A stretch of DNA of 64,000 nucleotides, from assembly GCA_037951165.1 (NCBI GenBank), contig JBBDHG010000026.1:1601501-1665500 (forward strand), read 5' to 3'. The position numbers and the translations under genes are program-made. The notes under the pieces were generated by a model that was not told the DNA's origin, did no database searches, and saw only the letters and a program-made list of their open reading frames with translations. This document shows positions 52,258 to 64,000 of the stretch, piece by piece. Every line of letters begins with the position of its first letter. The first letter of the stretch is position 1. Origin of the DNA: Lophius americanus (lineage: Eukaryota > Chordata > Actinopteri > Lophiiformes > Lophiidae).

Positions 52258-53850
52258 ATTAATGGGTTTGTTATTGTTATTTTAAATGAAGCGCAGTCAT
52301 CGAGTTTGAAATTTATCAGATCGACTCTGATCCAGATTTAGTCAATCCGACGTTTTCTATTATGTAGCCAAGGCTTATCTGGAACAGAAAATGTTTATGG
52401 CAGCACTCACACTGAGGAATCTAGAAAATGTTAAAGTTCAGAATAAGAGCATATTTTTTTATATCATAGTAGGTTAGCATGCAGCGTTATTGTTTATATG
52501 CAAAGCTAATGTGAGGACAGGTACTGTTAATGTACCAGTTTATGACCTGCTACACAAGCCTCACAGTGTCCCCCTCCCTTACCCTGCTACTTTCTTCAAA
52601 TCTACCTCGTTCTCCCCTTCTCTCTCACTTCTGTAGCTAGTTCTTTATTCACCACCTCCCACGGATCCCTCCTGCCTCCTCCTGTCACTGGTGGTGCCTT
52701 TTCCTCTCTTCTTCCTTCCTTCCCGTTGGTGAAAGTATGCTAGGACTCATAATTTCTGTCCGCATGCTCACCTTATCTTTACCTCTCTTTTTTTCTCCAA
52801 GTATCACTCACTCTTTTGTCTTATTTTTTTCTTTTTCTGTGTGTTTCTGTTTGCCTCCCCTTCTTCTGTGTCCTTCTGAATACCGGAGATCGGAATGTGA
52901 GGTCCTCTGTTTAAGGACTCGGGGTGGGCTGTCTTTTGAAATACTCCAGAGCAACAAATATTCATCAGCTGTGAATACATCTCACTATAGGAGAGAATGA
53001 TTCAATCTAACTACTTGGCCCTGCTAAATAAGGGTGTTTTCTGCTTAGTGAATTTAAAAGTGGCCTTTTGCACAAATGCTGCACAGGTTTTCTTTCTCAC
53101 CATGACTTGAACATACTATGTCAAGAGTGTCATGGTAAATGCATCTCTGGCAACTGTAATTGCAACAACATTATCACTCACAAGAGATATTTCATTGAGA
53201 ATCCAATAACTAAAACTCTCTGGCACTGACCATTATGAGCACAATTCACATTACCAAACCCAGTATGATATATTGGTGAGACAACAGGCGAGAACCATTT
53301 CCAATTAAATAGTTACATTAACTGCCATTGCATATGTCCTATACCTGTTTATACGTAAGGTTATAGACTATAACCATCCATTTCTCATTTGAACTGCACT
53401 GTAATTGTGAAAGAAAATTAGCGTGAAGCATGAGTCCAATAAAATATTAAGATATTTAACAAATTATAAATTCCACGGAACCCATGACCATAGTAGTCAT
53501 TCCAAAAGATACTTGGGTGTGAATCCAGGAAGTACTTTTATTTCCCTACCAGAGGTTGGCCATATTGTGTTACCTATGTCAACCCATCCCCCTTTAAGGT
53601 TATCTTTGTCCATGGGTCTATTCATAATGGGGAAAAGTCTATCCACATCTCCTCAAAAACAGCTGAGTGGAATTCAATAAAATTTTCACACATGCTTTTT
53701 TGGGGCCCCAAAGATGTGAACCTTTGAGTGGCTTGAGTTTCTTTTCTTTTTTTTTGTATATTTGTCATAACTCTGCTTAAATTGGTCTGTGATAGGGGAA
53801 CTATAAATTTAGCACAAGTTACGTTTTTCCACTAGCGTGGGATTGGTTGG

Positions 53851-53863
53851 GGGGGGGGGGGGG
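53851..53863. repeat. Poly-G run
   Basis: A run of about 13 G, matched on the opposite sense by the C-run at 24828-24843. Both are G-quadruplex-prone mononucleotide tracts and prone to sequencing error. Confidence 0.9.
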
Positions 53864-54753
53864 ATTTAAGTTTCCTTCAATATAAACCCTCTAATCAAGT
53901 ATTTTATCCTTGAGGATTTAAGTGCATAATTGTTTAAAGATCAAGCCAAGGTCTGTGTGCTCTGACAATTTTAAGTACAAGACCCTTGAAGTGTTTTCTA
54001 TGAAGTTCCAAATAACATATCTCTTTTCATCCATGTTCTTGTGAAGAAGATATATCAGAAACTTTTAATTGAAACTAGGGGAAGGAAAGACCGGCCCGTG
54101 AAGAAGTGGTAAATTTTAGCCATTCACTTGAGATGAGGGAACTTGGAAGCTAAAATTTCCCCATATTTGATGCCTTGCTCTCCCTCCCTACTTTCTCCCA
54201 TCTGGTGAAATAACTTCTTAATTGGGAGGGTAAAATTGGATTATGGGACATGAAAGCAATGTGGATTACAGGGAAAAAAAGATAAGATTTCCGTTGTGAC
54301 AGATGAGCGCATATTTATACAAGCATTATGAAAAAATGACTTGGCGTGCTAATCCATGCAGAAGTAAACAGAGGGAACATATTGTACAGATGAAGAGAGA
54401 AAGTAAGGGGGAGAGGACAATCTAGATATTTTGAGAACAATGCTTAAATACTCTCGGCACTACATATTAATTTCTTAAAGCACCATAAACAGCTGTTTGG
54501 ATGAGATGCATAATCCAGTTCTTTTCCCTTTCCAATCCCGATACATCACATCGCGTTATCTGCCGATGTAAACACTGACTTTTGAATGACAATTACAAAC
54601 ATGACTTGTATGGAGAACTACTCCTGCTATTTTAGTCAACCTTTTTAGAAAAATTCTAACATTGGGAACCATCTGTCGAAGCACTGGATGTCATGGCTGC
54701 TGAACCTCTGAAATTCACTGAATGAACTAAACAGATATATTATATCACCCTTT

Positions 54754-55230
54754 AACTATGGCTGGGCGGTTAATCGTAAAAAGATTGGGATCTCTAATTA
54801 GATGTGTATGCCATCTAATTTCTGAAGTATGGTGATTTTCCAGAATTTCAATTTATAACGTGAGCAACACTCGTTAGCTAAGCCGTGCAAATGGAACCAA
54901 CTTAACGATTTTGCGACCCGTTTTTTTTTCTGCCAGTCGCTGGTGGCGAACAATCCAAATATAGAATACATTCAGTGCTTTCCCTTTGATTTGTTATACT
55001 ATGGCAGCCTCAATATAAGCTAAAAATATTTTCAAAACTTCCAACATTAAAGATGGAGAACAATGTGTGTTTTGTTCCGCTGCTCTTTCAATCTCCCCTC
55101 GCCCCGAGTCAATCAGCCCCTCTCCTCTGCAGCACATGCGCACACTCTCCAGCCTCTCATGAACAAAATGCTAGCGAGCGCGTCCAAACTGGGGCACAGT
55201 GAAGAGGTTGTTTAAAGCAACGTTAATTAG
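54754..55230. mobile_element. hAT-like element fragment
   Basis: Left end TATGGCTGGGCGGTTAATCG, a terminus type common among fish hAT elements, is followed by ATGGAGAACAATGTGTGTTT and a CpG-richer stretch with CTCCTCTGCAGCACATGCGC. No matching right end was found, so the right boundary is a guess. Confidence 0.45.
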
Positions 55231-55655
55231 CCTTACAGTATGCACTGACTGCAGTTGATTTAATATCATTATTAATGTTAAACAGAAATTATCATTGGAA
55301 ACAATGGCTGGTTAAATTACTTTCAGAATGTTGAGGAAAAAGTTGGTTCATCTCATAAGACCAATTCATTTGTAATGATAATTAAGTGAAATTAACTCTA
55401 CTGTTTTAAGAGCGAGCGGCAGCAAGGAAAGTAGTTTCCCCAGAGATTAGCAGCAGGAGGGACGGGCTCCACTGACGGAGGGACAGTACGAGTTTTGACA
55501 GTATGTCAGAAAAGTTCAGTAGTTCATGGTGGTATGTGTGAAATATTTATGTTTTCATGCCAGTGAGGTGCAGGCAACACTGGAAATCAGGGTGGAATCC
55601 TACATTCATTTTTTACTTTCTAAAAAGTAATCCAGTTAAACATAGGTTTACTTCC

Positions 55656-55660
<5 letters not shown>

Positions 55661-55712
<52 letters not shown>
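55661..55712. repeat. (TA)n microsatellite
   Basis: About 25 TA units with one phase slip. Confidence 0.9.
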
Positions 55713-55715
<3 letters not shown>

Positions 55716-56326
55716 TTTTAACCATTTGGGAACTGTTATATTCCATTCATCATGCCTATTGAGTGTGCCTCTTTGTCTGGTTACTATTCCGATTCAAACA
55801 ACCAATGTGCTGGTAATTAGATTAGAGTGTTCTATAACGTATTAATCTAATAAACAAAGTTCATCATAGCTTTAGCTTTTTAATTTGGCCCTGGAAAAGT
55901 GAAACCAGGCAGTTTTCAAGTTTTAAAAGTTAAGTGTACGATGTGTACGACACAAATGTATTGGGTTCATTCAATTGTACAAATGTATGTCTTTATTTGT
56001 GTGATAGAAATAGATGACCTTAACATAATGCAATCAACTGTTCATTTCTTGGACGGTTAATCACATTGCAAGTACATGACATCCCATTAGAACTGTAAAT
56101 CTTGTCCCAAAACGTGTACGAGAGCATCGCCGACATTTCCACCAACTGCCTTGCCATCTGTTTCTGGCAGAGAGAGCTGTCAGAAATCCTGTATTGCTGA
56201 ATTACTAAAATTATGTTGCTACTGTTGGCTGCCTAGTCTGGTATAAGAGATGGAAATACTTTTGTGACCCGGTTGGATTTGGTAATTTGCTGCTTTCCCT
56301 CTAGTGCCATTTTGTGAAAATTCACA

Positions 56327-56330
<4 letters not shown>

Positions 56331-56361
<31 letters not shown>
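56331..56361. repeat. (TG)n microsatellite
   Basis: About 15 TG units. Confidence 0.9.
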
Positions 56362-56364
<3 letters not shown>

Positions 56365-56614
56365 GCTGCAAGCCAAAATGTATGCAAGATATTTGTCAGG
56401 AAATTGCAAAGCAATTCCCACGCTCAAGATGTGATGTGCTTGACAACTCAAGATCCTCGCTGATAACATTGTAATAAATTGGATTTTAGTGTAACATTTT
56501 AAGGAGCATTTTTTTAATACTAGATATTTGGATTTTCCTGAAAACCGGCATTATTCAAATATCAGGAAAATTATAGTGTAATTCGTGAATGAAAATTTTA
56601 CGAGCATTCTGCCT

Positions 56615-57262
56615 CCTTTGTTTGTTGTAGGCCTTTCATTCCATTCCATTTTCTTCTGCTAGTCTGGGGCCGGGTAGCGGTCCATCCACATGTTCGAGAT
56701 ACCTTTTCCCTAGCAATGTTTTGTAACTCAACTTGGGGGATCCCAAGATTTTCACACTCCAGACGTGACACACAGTCCCTCCAGGGAGTTCTGGGTCTAT
56801 CCAAATGTCTCCTGCCGGTTGGACTTAATCACATCCCCCAAACATCCCCACTGGTTCTTTTTGACGCTAAAAACAAAGCACCCTCCAGATGTCCGAACTC
56901 TGCACCTTATCTCTCAACCACCTTATGAAGGAAAACGTATTTCACACACTCATATTCTTTCCCCCACATTCGTGCAGGTTACCATCCCAGAGCTCATAAT
57001 GGGGTAAGGGTTGGAATGTGGCTCAACTGGTAAATTGAAAGCTCTTCCTTATGGCTCAGCTTTCTTTTCAACCAGTAGAACATCCTCAATACCGTTACGC
57101 AACACCAAACTTCCCGTCCACCCTATGGTCCATTTCACTTTAGACCAAGGTACTTAAACTTCTTGGCTTGCGGCAACAACTCACCCCCACACGGATCGAG
57201 TGGTCAATTATTTTCTGGCAGAGAACCATGTCCTCAGATTTGGAGGTAGTGATGGCAATTGT
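56615..57262 (-). repeat. RTE-like LINE ORF2 C-terminal fragment, decayed
   Basis: On the minus strand it encodes RPRTPWRDCVSRLECENLGI followed by PQVELQNIAREK. This matches the conserved C-terminal tail of fish non-LTR reverse transcriptases ('RPRTRWRDYVSRLAWERLGIPPEELEEVAGE', recalled). Further 5' on that strand are relics of the 'DLEVL..' and '..YGHELW..' region (57235 and 56985-57005), now with frameshifts and stops. Confidence 0.75.
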
Positions 57263-57269
57263 TAAAATT

Positions 57270-58266
57270 TTATTGATCATCGATTCCTGTGGATTTTTTT
57301 TGCGTCGAGATAAAGTAAGCCTCTACAGGTTTTCTGTGTCAACAACACAGATTTTATTGAGTCTCTGCGTGCAACACACACCCGTACATTGTATATTTTA
57401 TACTAATATTGTACCACACATTCTCATAATGAGAATGTGTGGTATATGTGCCATATCCTACAATATTAGGATACGGCACAGAGAGCCACAGTTCTTGGGC
57501 AGTTGACATTTAATTTTAATTAAATATGATTACAAACCATCTCCTATTTTTTTAAATTAAGAACTCCCGTTAAATACTATGAACCTTAACCTACCGGAAT
57601 GCTTGTTCGTACTGTGGTGAAAGAAGTGCGGTTGCAAACCTTTCACAACAAATGTTGCTGTACGTTGACGTTCGTTCTCTCTCTCCTGTGTTAGGTTACC
57701 TTGTGAAGCGAATGTACGGATGTATGAATGGGGTTTGCTGCTTGCTATCTCTAGGTTGGTGCTTGGACATGGAGCTGTCTGAGTGATGTTAGCCTGGGAG
57801 CTAACTTTGCTAGTAGCACTCTGTCCAACACCGCCATCTTCTATAATTGATCAAATGAGAGACTATTTGGACAATATTCATTATCAATTAGCTCTCCAGT
57901 CAAATAAAGCATCTGGTGCTACGCCAAGACTGCATAGCAGCACTAATGTTAACATTGGATAGGACATATGTACACATTAAAATCACAGCCCAAGACATTG
58001 CACATTGAACTGTTAGCGTCATATTGTGTAAAATTAAGTCACACTTTTGACCGCCTCTCTCTCATATCCACCATGATCACTCTTTTGTTGTTGTTTCAAG
58101 GAGAATGACTTTCAGTTGCAAGAGCGTTTAATTGTTTTGCAAGTCACGTGGAACTAACTGAAAAGCATCTATAAGGGAATCGTTAAGAATAAAAGCAAAT
58201 GATATCAATGGCTTGAACTAGTTGGAACCGATGTCGGATGGAACCGCTTCTCGATTCCCATCCCTA
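57270..58266. mobile_element. Repeat copy 1 ending CGATTCCCATCCCTA (hAT-like end)
   Basis: Shares ordered blocks with 59019-60301: GATTCCTGTGGAT, GCCTCTACAGGTTTT, GTGTCAACAACACA, GAGAATGTGTG, GGCACAGAGAGCCA, AGTTGACATTTAAT, TTTCACAACAAATGTTGCTG and ATCAAATGAGAGACTA, plus the terminal GAACCGCTTCTCGATTCCCA. Internal hairpins lie at 57412-57444 and just after. No transposase seen. Confidence 0.6.
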
Positions 58267-58842
58267 TACAATACATTACAGAATTAAGTTTTATATTACA
58301 TCAAACAATAATCCTTAACTAAATACTGTCAATACTTGAGCTTCTCAAAAAAGGTCACTTTTCAACGACAACAAAGGGACGATGTCTGGGCATTGGGAAA
58401 GGGAAAGAAAAGTACAAGGAACATTAATCTAATACTGACGAGATAGTTTTACTTCAAATGAAAGTCAAATAGTCCATCCCCCCTTATGCAAAATCCAGAT
58501 CTCTTAGATGGACAAATTGGCATAAGCTGCAAAATTCAATAATAATTTTATCCTGGTTAAAGAGTATTGCCTTCCGTGGGAAAAACTTGAGCTACATACC
58601 CATTTATTTTAAATTATAAGATTTTGGTTCATGAATAATAGCGATAGGAAATTAAAGAGTAGACAGAATTTATCAGTTTTGCATTTTATTAGTAGTTTGA
58701 AACACTTTTCATGCGATGATAATATGATGTTTCACCCAAGGAGGGTCTTTAATAGGATTATATATTAGCCAGAAAATGACATCCGGGTCAAATTGGTGAT
58801 GAATGGTGAAAATATTCCTGTATTTAGCGTTATATATACACT

Positions 58843-59021
<179 letters not shown>

Positions 59022-59247
59022 CCGTTGTCGATTCCTGTGGATGTTTTGGTGTGGAAAAAAGTAGGCCTCTACAGGTTTTGTGTGTCAACAACACAAATTT
59101 TAATGCGTCTGTGAACAAAACACAGACATTGTACATCTTTGGCTCTTTTAATCCCATTCTCCTTATGAGAATGTGTGTTACAATATATATATACAGATAG
59201 TATATGGCACAGAGAGCCAAAATTCCAGTTGACATTTAATAATAATT

Positions 59248-59682
59248 TGATTATAAGATCTTCCTCCTCACTCACCATTGCATCCATGGCAACACACCCC
59301 CCTAACTAAAAGAACTACTCACCCCACTGACCTCAACACGATCCCTCTGTTCTACACACTCATACTGCCCCCTCCTTCCCCGGACTAAGCTCAGCACCGT
59401 GGGTGATAGGGCCTTCTGTTCTGCTGCCCCTCGTCTGTGGAATGCCCTCCCTGACCATCTGAGGGCTCCACAGACGACTGACACATTTAAAAACTTTCCT
59501 TTTTAGCAGAACCTATAACTCTAATTAACATTGCTGCTTTTTGGTCAGGTTTTTATATAGTTATTATTTTATTTTATTTTTTATTGATGCTTTTATCTGC
59601 TTTTACTTTGTAGCACTTTGAGAGTTGATCCAAATGGTAAGTGCATTTAAATTAAATTTATTATTATTATAATTGAATAAGA
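59248..59682 (+). repeat. L2-like LINE 3' end (copy B)
   Basis: ATTATAAGATCTTCCTCCTC onward matches copy A base for base over long runs, including CTCACTCACCATTGCATCCA, CCTCGTCTGTGGAATGCCCT and CATTGCTGCTTTTTGGTCA. It ends in a TTATTATTATTAT tail. Confidence 0.8.
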
Positions 59683-59890
59683 TTAAAATTATTCTCCTAC
59701 AGTTTAACCGAGACACCAGCCTTCAAATACTATGAACTTAAGCCTTTCACAACTAATTTTGCTGCTGCTGGTTGAGTCTTCCTCTTTCTCATGTGTCAAC
59801 TTACCCTGTGCAGATCAAACCCTAACCCCCGTACCCTGTACGGATCAAATGAGAGACTACTTATACAGCATTCTTTTTAATTTAGGTGTG

Positions 59891-59930
59891 TAATCACTTC
59901 CTCTTCTCTGCGGAGAAGGGGAAGTGATTA
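59891..59930. repeat. 18-bp hairpin with TGCG loop
   Basis: Arms TAATCACTTCCTCTTCTC and GAGAAGGGGAAGTGATTA pair at 17 of 18 positions with one T-G wobble. Confidence 0.85.
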
Positions 59931-60042
59931 TTGACCGGCGGTGTAGGGCGTCATAAACATGGCACTCTCGGAATTTAATGCTGTGCTACGTGGACAAATG
60001 TTTCAGTCTGTTGCTGGTGTTCCACCGTTTCCTGGAACCACA

Positions 60043-60091
60043 GCTGCAGACATTGCACGTTGCAATGTTAGCAATGTGCAATGTCTGCAGC
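60043..60091. repeat. Perfect 16-bp hairpin
   Basis: Arms GCTGCAGACATTGCAC (60043-60058) and GTGCAATGTCTGCAGC (60076-60091) are perfect complements, with a 17-nt loop that can itself form a short stem. Confidence 0.9.
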
Positions 60092-61389
60092 ATTAGTAAT
60101 TTTGTTTAAAATGAAGCCACACTTTAGATGGCCCCTGTCTCCTGTGCGCCACGATTACTCCTCTGATGCCGTTCGCGCTGACTATCTCACGCGAGAGTGT
60201 GACATCATTGTTTTGAAGCAAGCATTAAAGCGAATGATATCCATCGCTCGATCTAGTTGGAGCCGGTTCTCAGTTGGAACTTGTTCTTGATTCCCATCCC
60301 TACCCATACCCTCCTGAAAAGTTCGACTCACCCTTATAGGACTGAGTTGACATTTTCAATTGATAAGTTTTTACAATGGAATGCACGCTGTTCTTTTTGG
60401 GGTAAAGAACGTTCCTGAAGCAACTCTTGACTTGATTCGTAATGATGTTTTGCAGTTTGTCTCTACTTACTGGGTACCTCTCCGTATGTGTATTTATGCT
60501 GGTCAGAAAGTCAAATCGCGCACCTTAAATTAGATTGTCCCTCTGGAAATAGTTTTAGATACAGTATAGTATGATGTTGAGGCCACATTAGAGATTCTGA
60601 AATGCTTTAACTTCACAGCCAATTAATAGTGTCTCATAACTTGTTGTTTTAATCTGATTCCACTGATCTTAACTGTTTTTAAAAGAGGCCAAAGGTCAAA
60701 CATGAGAATTCTTTGTTTTTTTCCCTCATATACCGGTGTAGGGAAACATGTTCTGGCAACAGTCGCACATGCAAGGGAAAACAGGCATAGGATTAAAGGG
60801 AGTCTTATCCTGGTCATTGTCATCACTGCTTGATGGGGTAACCTCTTTGATACAAAAGAAACCACTTAGAAGTTAGGAAAATTGCAATCTGTTTTGCAGT
60901 AAGTTTTCAATTTTGATAACATGCAATAGCTTATAAATGTGGCGCGTAAGTGTCAAAAGCAGCTTTGAAGCCGCTGTCTGTTTAATTTGATAAAGAAGAT
61001 AAGGGGATGATATAATCATCAGTTTCATACCAAAGACTTCATATCCAACACAGTGTGAGGAGATGTTTCAGAAGAACAAAAAACCCTCTGTCATAGTCGA
61101 CAAGCTTTTGAGTTGTTTCCCATACTTGGGAGGTAACTTATACTTATATATTGATTATGTGTGAGATTCTGGGATTTTACTGTCAGTTTGCCTTTTCCTT
61201 GGCTGGAATTCCTCACTGAGATATTATCTTGTGGCATGTTTATGTTTCTTGTGACATGGCTTCTTGGTTGAGCTTTTGTTAATAGAAGATTGCTATTAGC
61301 TTCTGGATATTTCATTCTGTTTTGATATGTAGCAAGGAACACTCCTGGAACTGGGGTTAACATAGCTACATGGATAACAGGAGTAGTAG

Positions 61390-61470
61390 TAACTGTCTAA
61401 TAGGACCTGCAACAAGTTTGGGTAAAGCCTTAACTGTCTAAAGGAGCTGCAACAAGTTTGGGTAAAGCTT
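61390..61470. repeat. Direct tandem duplication, two units of about 40 bp
   Basis: The unit TAACTGTCTAA...CTGCAACAAGTTTGGGTAAAGC occurs twice in a row, with small differences, immediately before the L2-like copy C. Confidence 0.85.
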
Positions 61471-61480
61471 TATGTCCATC

Positions 61481-61766
61481 ACGGAAAAAGTGATGCTTCT
61501 GTTCTGCTGCCTGTCGTCCTTGGAATGCCCTCCCTGACCATGTGAGGGCTCCACAGACGACAGACATTTAAAAACAGACTTAAAACTTTCCATTTTAGTG
61601 AACCTATAACTTTTGATTAACATTGCTGCTTTTTGCAAATATTTTTATATAATTAATATTATATTTTTATATTGATGCTTTTATCTTTCTTTACCTTGTA
61701 GCAATTTGAAATTAGATACAAATGTAAAGTGCGTTATAGATTAAATGTATTATTATTATTATTATC
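61481..61766 (+). repeat. L2-like LINE 3' end (copy C)
   Basis: TCTGTTCTGCTGCCTGTCGT then TGGAATGCCCTCCCTGACCA, and a tail GTAAAGTGCGTTATAGATTA ending in (TAT)n. Shorter and more diverged than copies A and B. Confidence 0.8.
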
Positions 61767-62534
61767 ACTTTACTGTTCATCACTCTGTAATTGCATATGA
61801 AGATGCTGGGGGGGAAAAAAACAGATGGATTTTGACCAATTTTTTTTTTGCAACATAAGCAGTAAGAAATACTTCACTCCTTCAGATAATATATTATTGT
61901 GTCAGAATGGCGTTGTATGCGTTTTTCTTTTGGCACCATTTAACAAAAACTGCTTGCATGGCTAGGTCCCAAAGATCATCCAGATTATTTTGATTAATAT
62001 TGAGATCATAATTATTAAGTCATTCAACAAGCTGTTGGCCACATGTAAGGCTCCATTGTATTGTTTGCTCAGAGGACAGTGGTAGAAGCCAAGTGCTCAA
62101 CAGCTGTGAAATTCCTCTCTATTTCCAGTCAGTGTTTTGCAGACAGTACAGGTAACTATACTTTGGAAAAATAATTGCGTGAGGTGATCCCTCACTGTTT
62201 TCCAGTGTCCCCTCTTCAGCCTTCATTACTTTAATTATCGGACAAATCTTTTAAAGCAAATGGAATGTGATTTAAGCAGGTTTTTGAGAGCTGGATGGCT
62301 GCGGTGACACCCAGCACATGGTCGCTGTTATTCATGTCTAAGTTGATGATGGAAGATAAATGTAAGAAATGTTTTTCTTGGCCTTGACGTGTTCATTTTA
62401 TTGCAGGTTGTGGTGTGTTTTCAAGTTGTTGAACATGTTTTTTTGCTTTGTGGCATATGATTTGTTCTTAATATCACTCCCAAATTTGAAATGCCTCCAA
62501 ACAATGGAAGATGATCTGCTTTGAGGGATGAGCT

Positions 62535-62598
62535 CTTTGAGAGAGCTCGTCCTGTACTGTCTGCAAAACATTGACGGGAGAGACGAGCTCTCTCAAAG
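62535..62598. repeat. Perfect 17-bp inverted repeat within a larger inverted pair
   Basis: Arms CTTTGAGAGAGCTCGTC (62535-62551) and GACGAGCTCTCTCAAAG (62582-62598) are perfect complements. The loop segment 62551-62575 is an inverted near-copy (24 of 25) of 62128-62152. Confidence 0.85.
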
Positions 62599-64000
62599 CA
62601 CCCTCTGCTCCACCAGAAGTTACATTTTTGCTTCAACAATCTGCTATCTGTTGTACATTAGTAATGCTCTTTTAATGTTGCATACACTGGCAGCACGTGT
62701 AGGGGACAGCATGCTTTCATTTGTAGCATAGCTTTGTATGGGTGGAGGATGCATATTAAACATCAATACTGAATCGCTCATTTTCATTTAATTCTGGGGA
62801 GCCAAAATTTGATTGAGAATTAAAATTGCATTAACTTTGCAGGATTAGTAGAAGGGTTTGGCGTGTGTAGAGGAGGAATCCATTAAAAGTGCATCTGGAT
62901 TAAAAAGTACTTTTTATTGCATAATGAAATGTTTTGTTTTTTTTAAGACCATTTTTGTCAATTATACATAAGTATAAGACTCCCAAGAACACCCCAAAGA
63001 AACTGCCGTAAGTGAAAGTGTTTTTTTTAATCTATCATAGTAATGATGCAAATGTGAGTCTAAATAGCAAGACTGAACAACCTGAAGCTAAACTGCACGG
63101 TGTGGATGTCGTTTGATCGTATTCCATTGAGGGGTCTGGGAATGTGGATCTGCATATGCTGTATCCCAGCAGGAAAATGGCTTTTAACTGACCCCTTAAT
63201 GCTGCATAGAAGTTTCTTTTTGTTAAGGTTCAGCATCCAGTAATCTTAAACAAACTAAGGAACAATTACTACTTACTACCTTTACTTACTGTATAGTGTT
63301 TTGGAGCATTCGCTAATTTGGTAACATTGGGGTAAGACTACTTTGCTACAAAAAATTATATGACTCCTCATTAAAAAACTTTTTCCAGAAAAGATGCAAT
63401 TGCTAAACAGTCAGACAAAACAAGACTACAGGCATATTCAACTCACTAAGAAAAGTTGTGTAAGGCTCTTGCACCCCATTCATTGTGCCAAGGAGAAAAG
63501 AGCTTGGGTGGATCCTCCTAATGAGAGACATCTTGCTTGGGTTTGTAGATTCCAGGGAGGTCCAGGGTTTTGCCAGTGAAGGTAAACATATAAATCCATC
63601 TGGATCTTCTGAAAGCAGCAGCAGCAGCTTTTGGCTGATTCCACCACCGTCTTCCTGCTCAGCAGATCATTATACCGGCACGGAGCCAGAGAGAATGCTG
63701 TTGGTTGTAAATTCCACACTGCATATGCTAAGAACTTCATACAGCGCTCATTATTTACTCCTTTTTTTAAAAACAAAACAGAATTAATCAATTATTTAGT
63801 TTATTGGACAAAATTCCGAAAAGCAGACTATTTTTGTATTTTTGTGTTGTTTTTTAAACCATGTCCTGGTTAAAGTGTTACATGAAGATTTCTGATTATC
63901 TGTCAATCAATGTATTCTGTTGATTCTATTGCCTATTAACACAGGCACAAATAAACCAGGCTGGTTTGTCTCAGGTGGACTGCAGACAATTTTCTTCCAA

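Overview
The window is vertebrate nuclear DNA, almost certainly from a ray-finned (teleost) fish. It has spliced genes with GT-AG introns, long AT-rich introns, many microsatellites ((TA)n, (CA)n, (AG)n, (TATTC)n), and decayed interspersed repeats of kinds common in teleost genomes (L2-like and RTE-like LINE 3' ends, hAT-like DNA transposons, SINE-like elements). There are no operons, CRISPR arrays or prokaryotic features.

Two protein-coding genes can be read with confidence, arranged head to head. On the minus strand, positions 1922-12524 hold the first six coding exons of FNTB, the protein farnesyltransferase beta subunit. The remaining exons, which should carry the zinc-binding catalytic half, lie beyond the left edge. 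On the plus strand, positions 13684-32288 hold a complete seven-exon RAB15, a Rab-family small GTPase of 213 codons. The 1.16 kb between the two start codons must contain both promoters. The same divergent FNTB/RAB15 order is known on human chromosome 14, so this is old conserved synteny. FNTB attaches farnesyl groups to CaaX proteins. RAB15 ends in Cys-Trp-Cys, a substrate for the separate Rab geranylgeranyl transferase, so the pair shares a neighbourhood but not an enzyme-substrate link.

From 32.3 kb to 64 kb no gene can be called firmly. Two sites deserve attention: a candidate terminal exon with acceptor, short reading frame, stop and poly(A) signal at 42070-42161, and a CpG-rich stretch ending in a strong splice donor at about 49690-50025 that could be the promoter and first non-coding exon of a gene running off the right edge. 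The rest is interspersed repeats, microsatellites and unassigned AT-rich sequence.

The repeat content is the most informative non-genic signal. I see at least six copies of a family marked by CTCCCCCTAGTG in both orientations, a TIR-type DNA element with 'TACACCAATCAGCCATAACATTAT' ends in several states of decay, a hAT-like element with an imperfect 8-bp target duplication, a repeat at 59.0-60.3 kb split by an L2-like insertion, and several long near-perfect hairpins. Inside FNTB intron 2, antisense to the gene, there is a broken acidic-repeat reading frame. I found no convincing evidence of a new multi-gene system.
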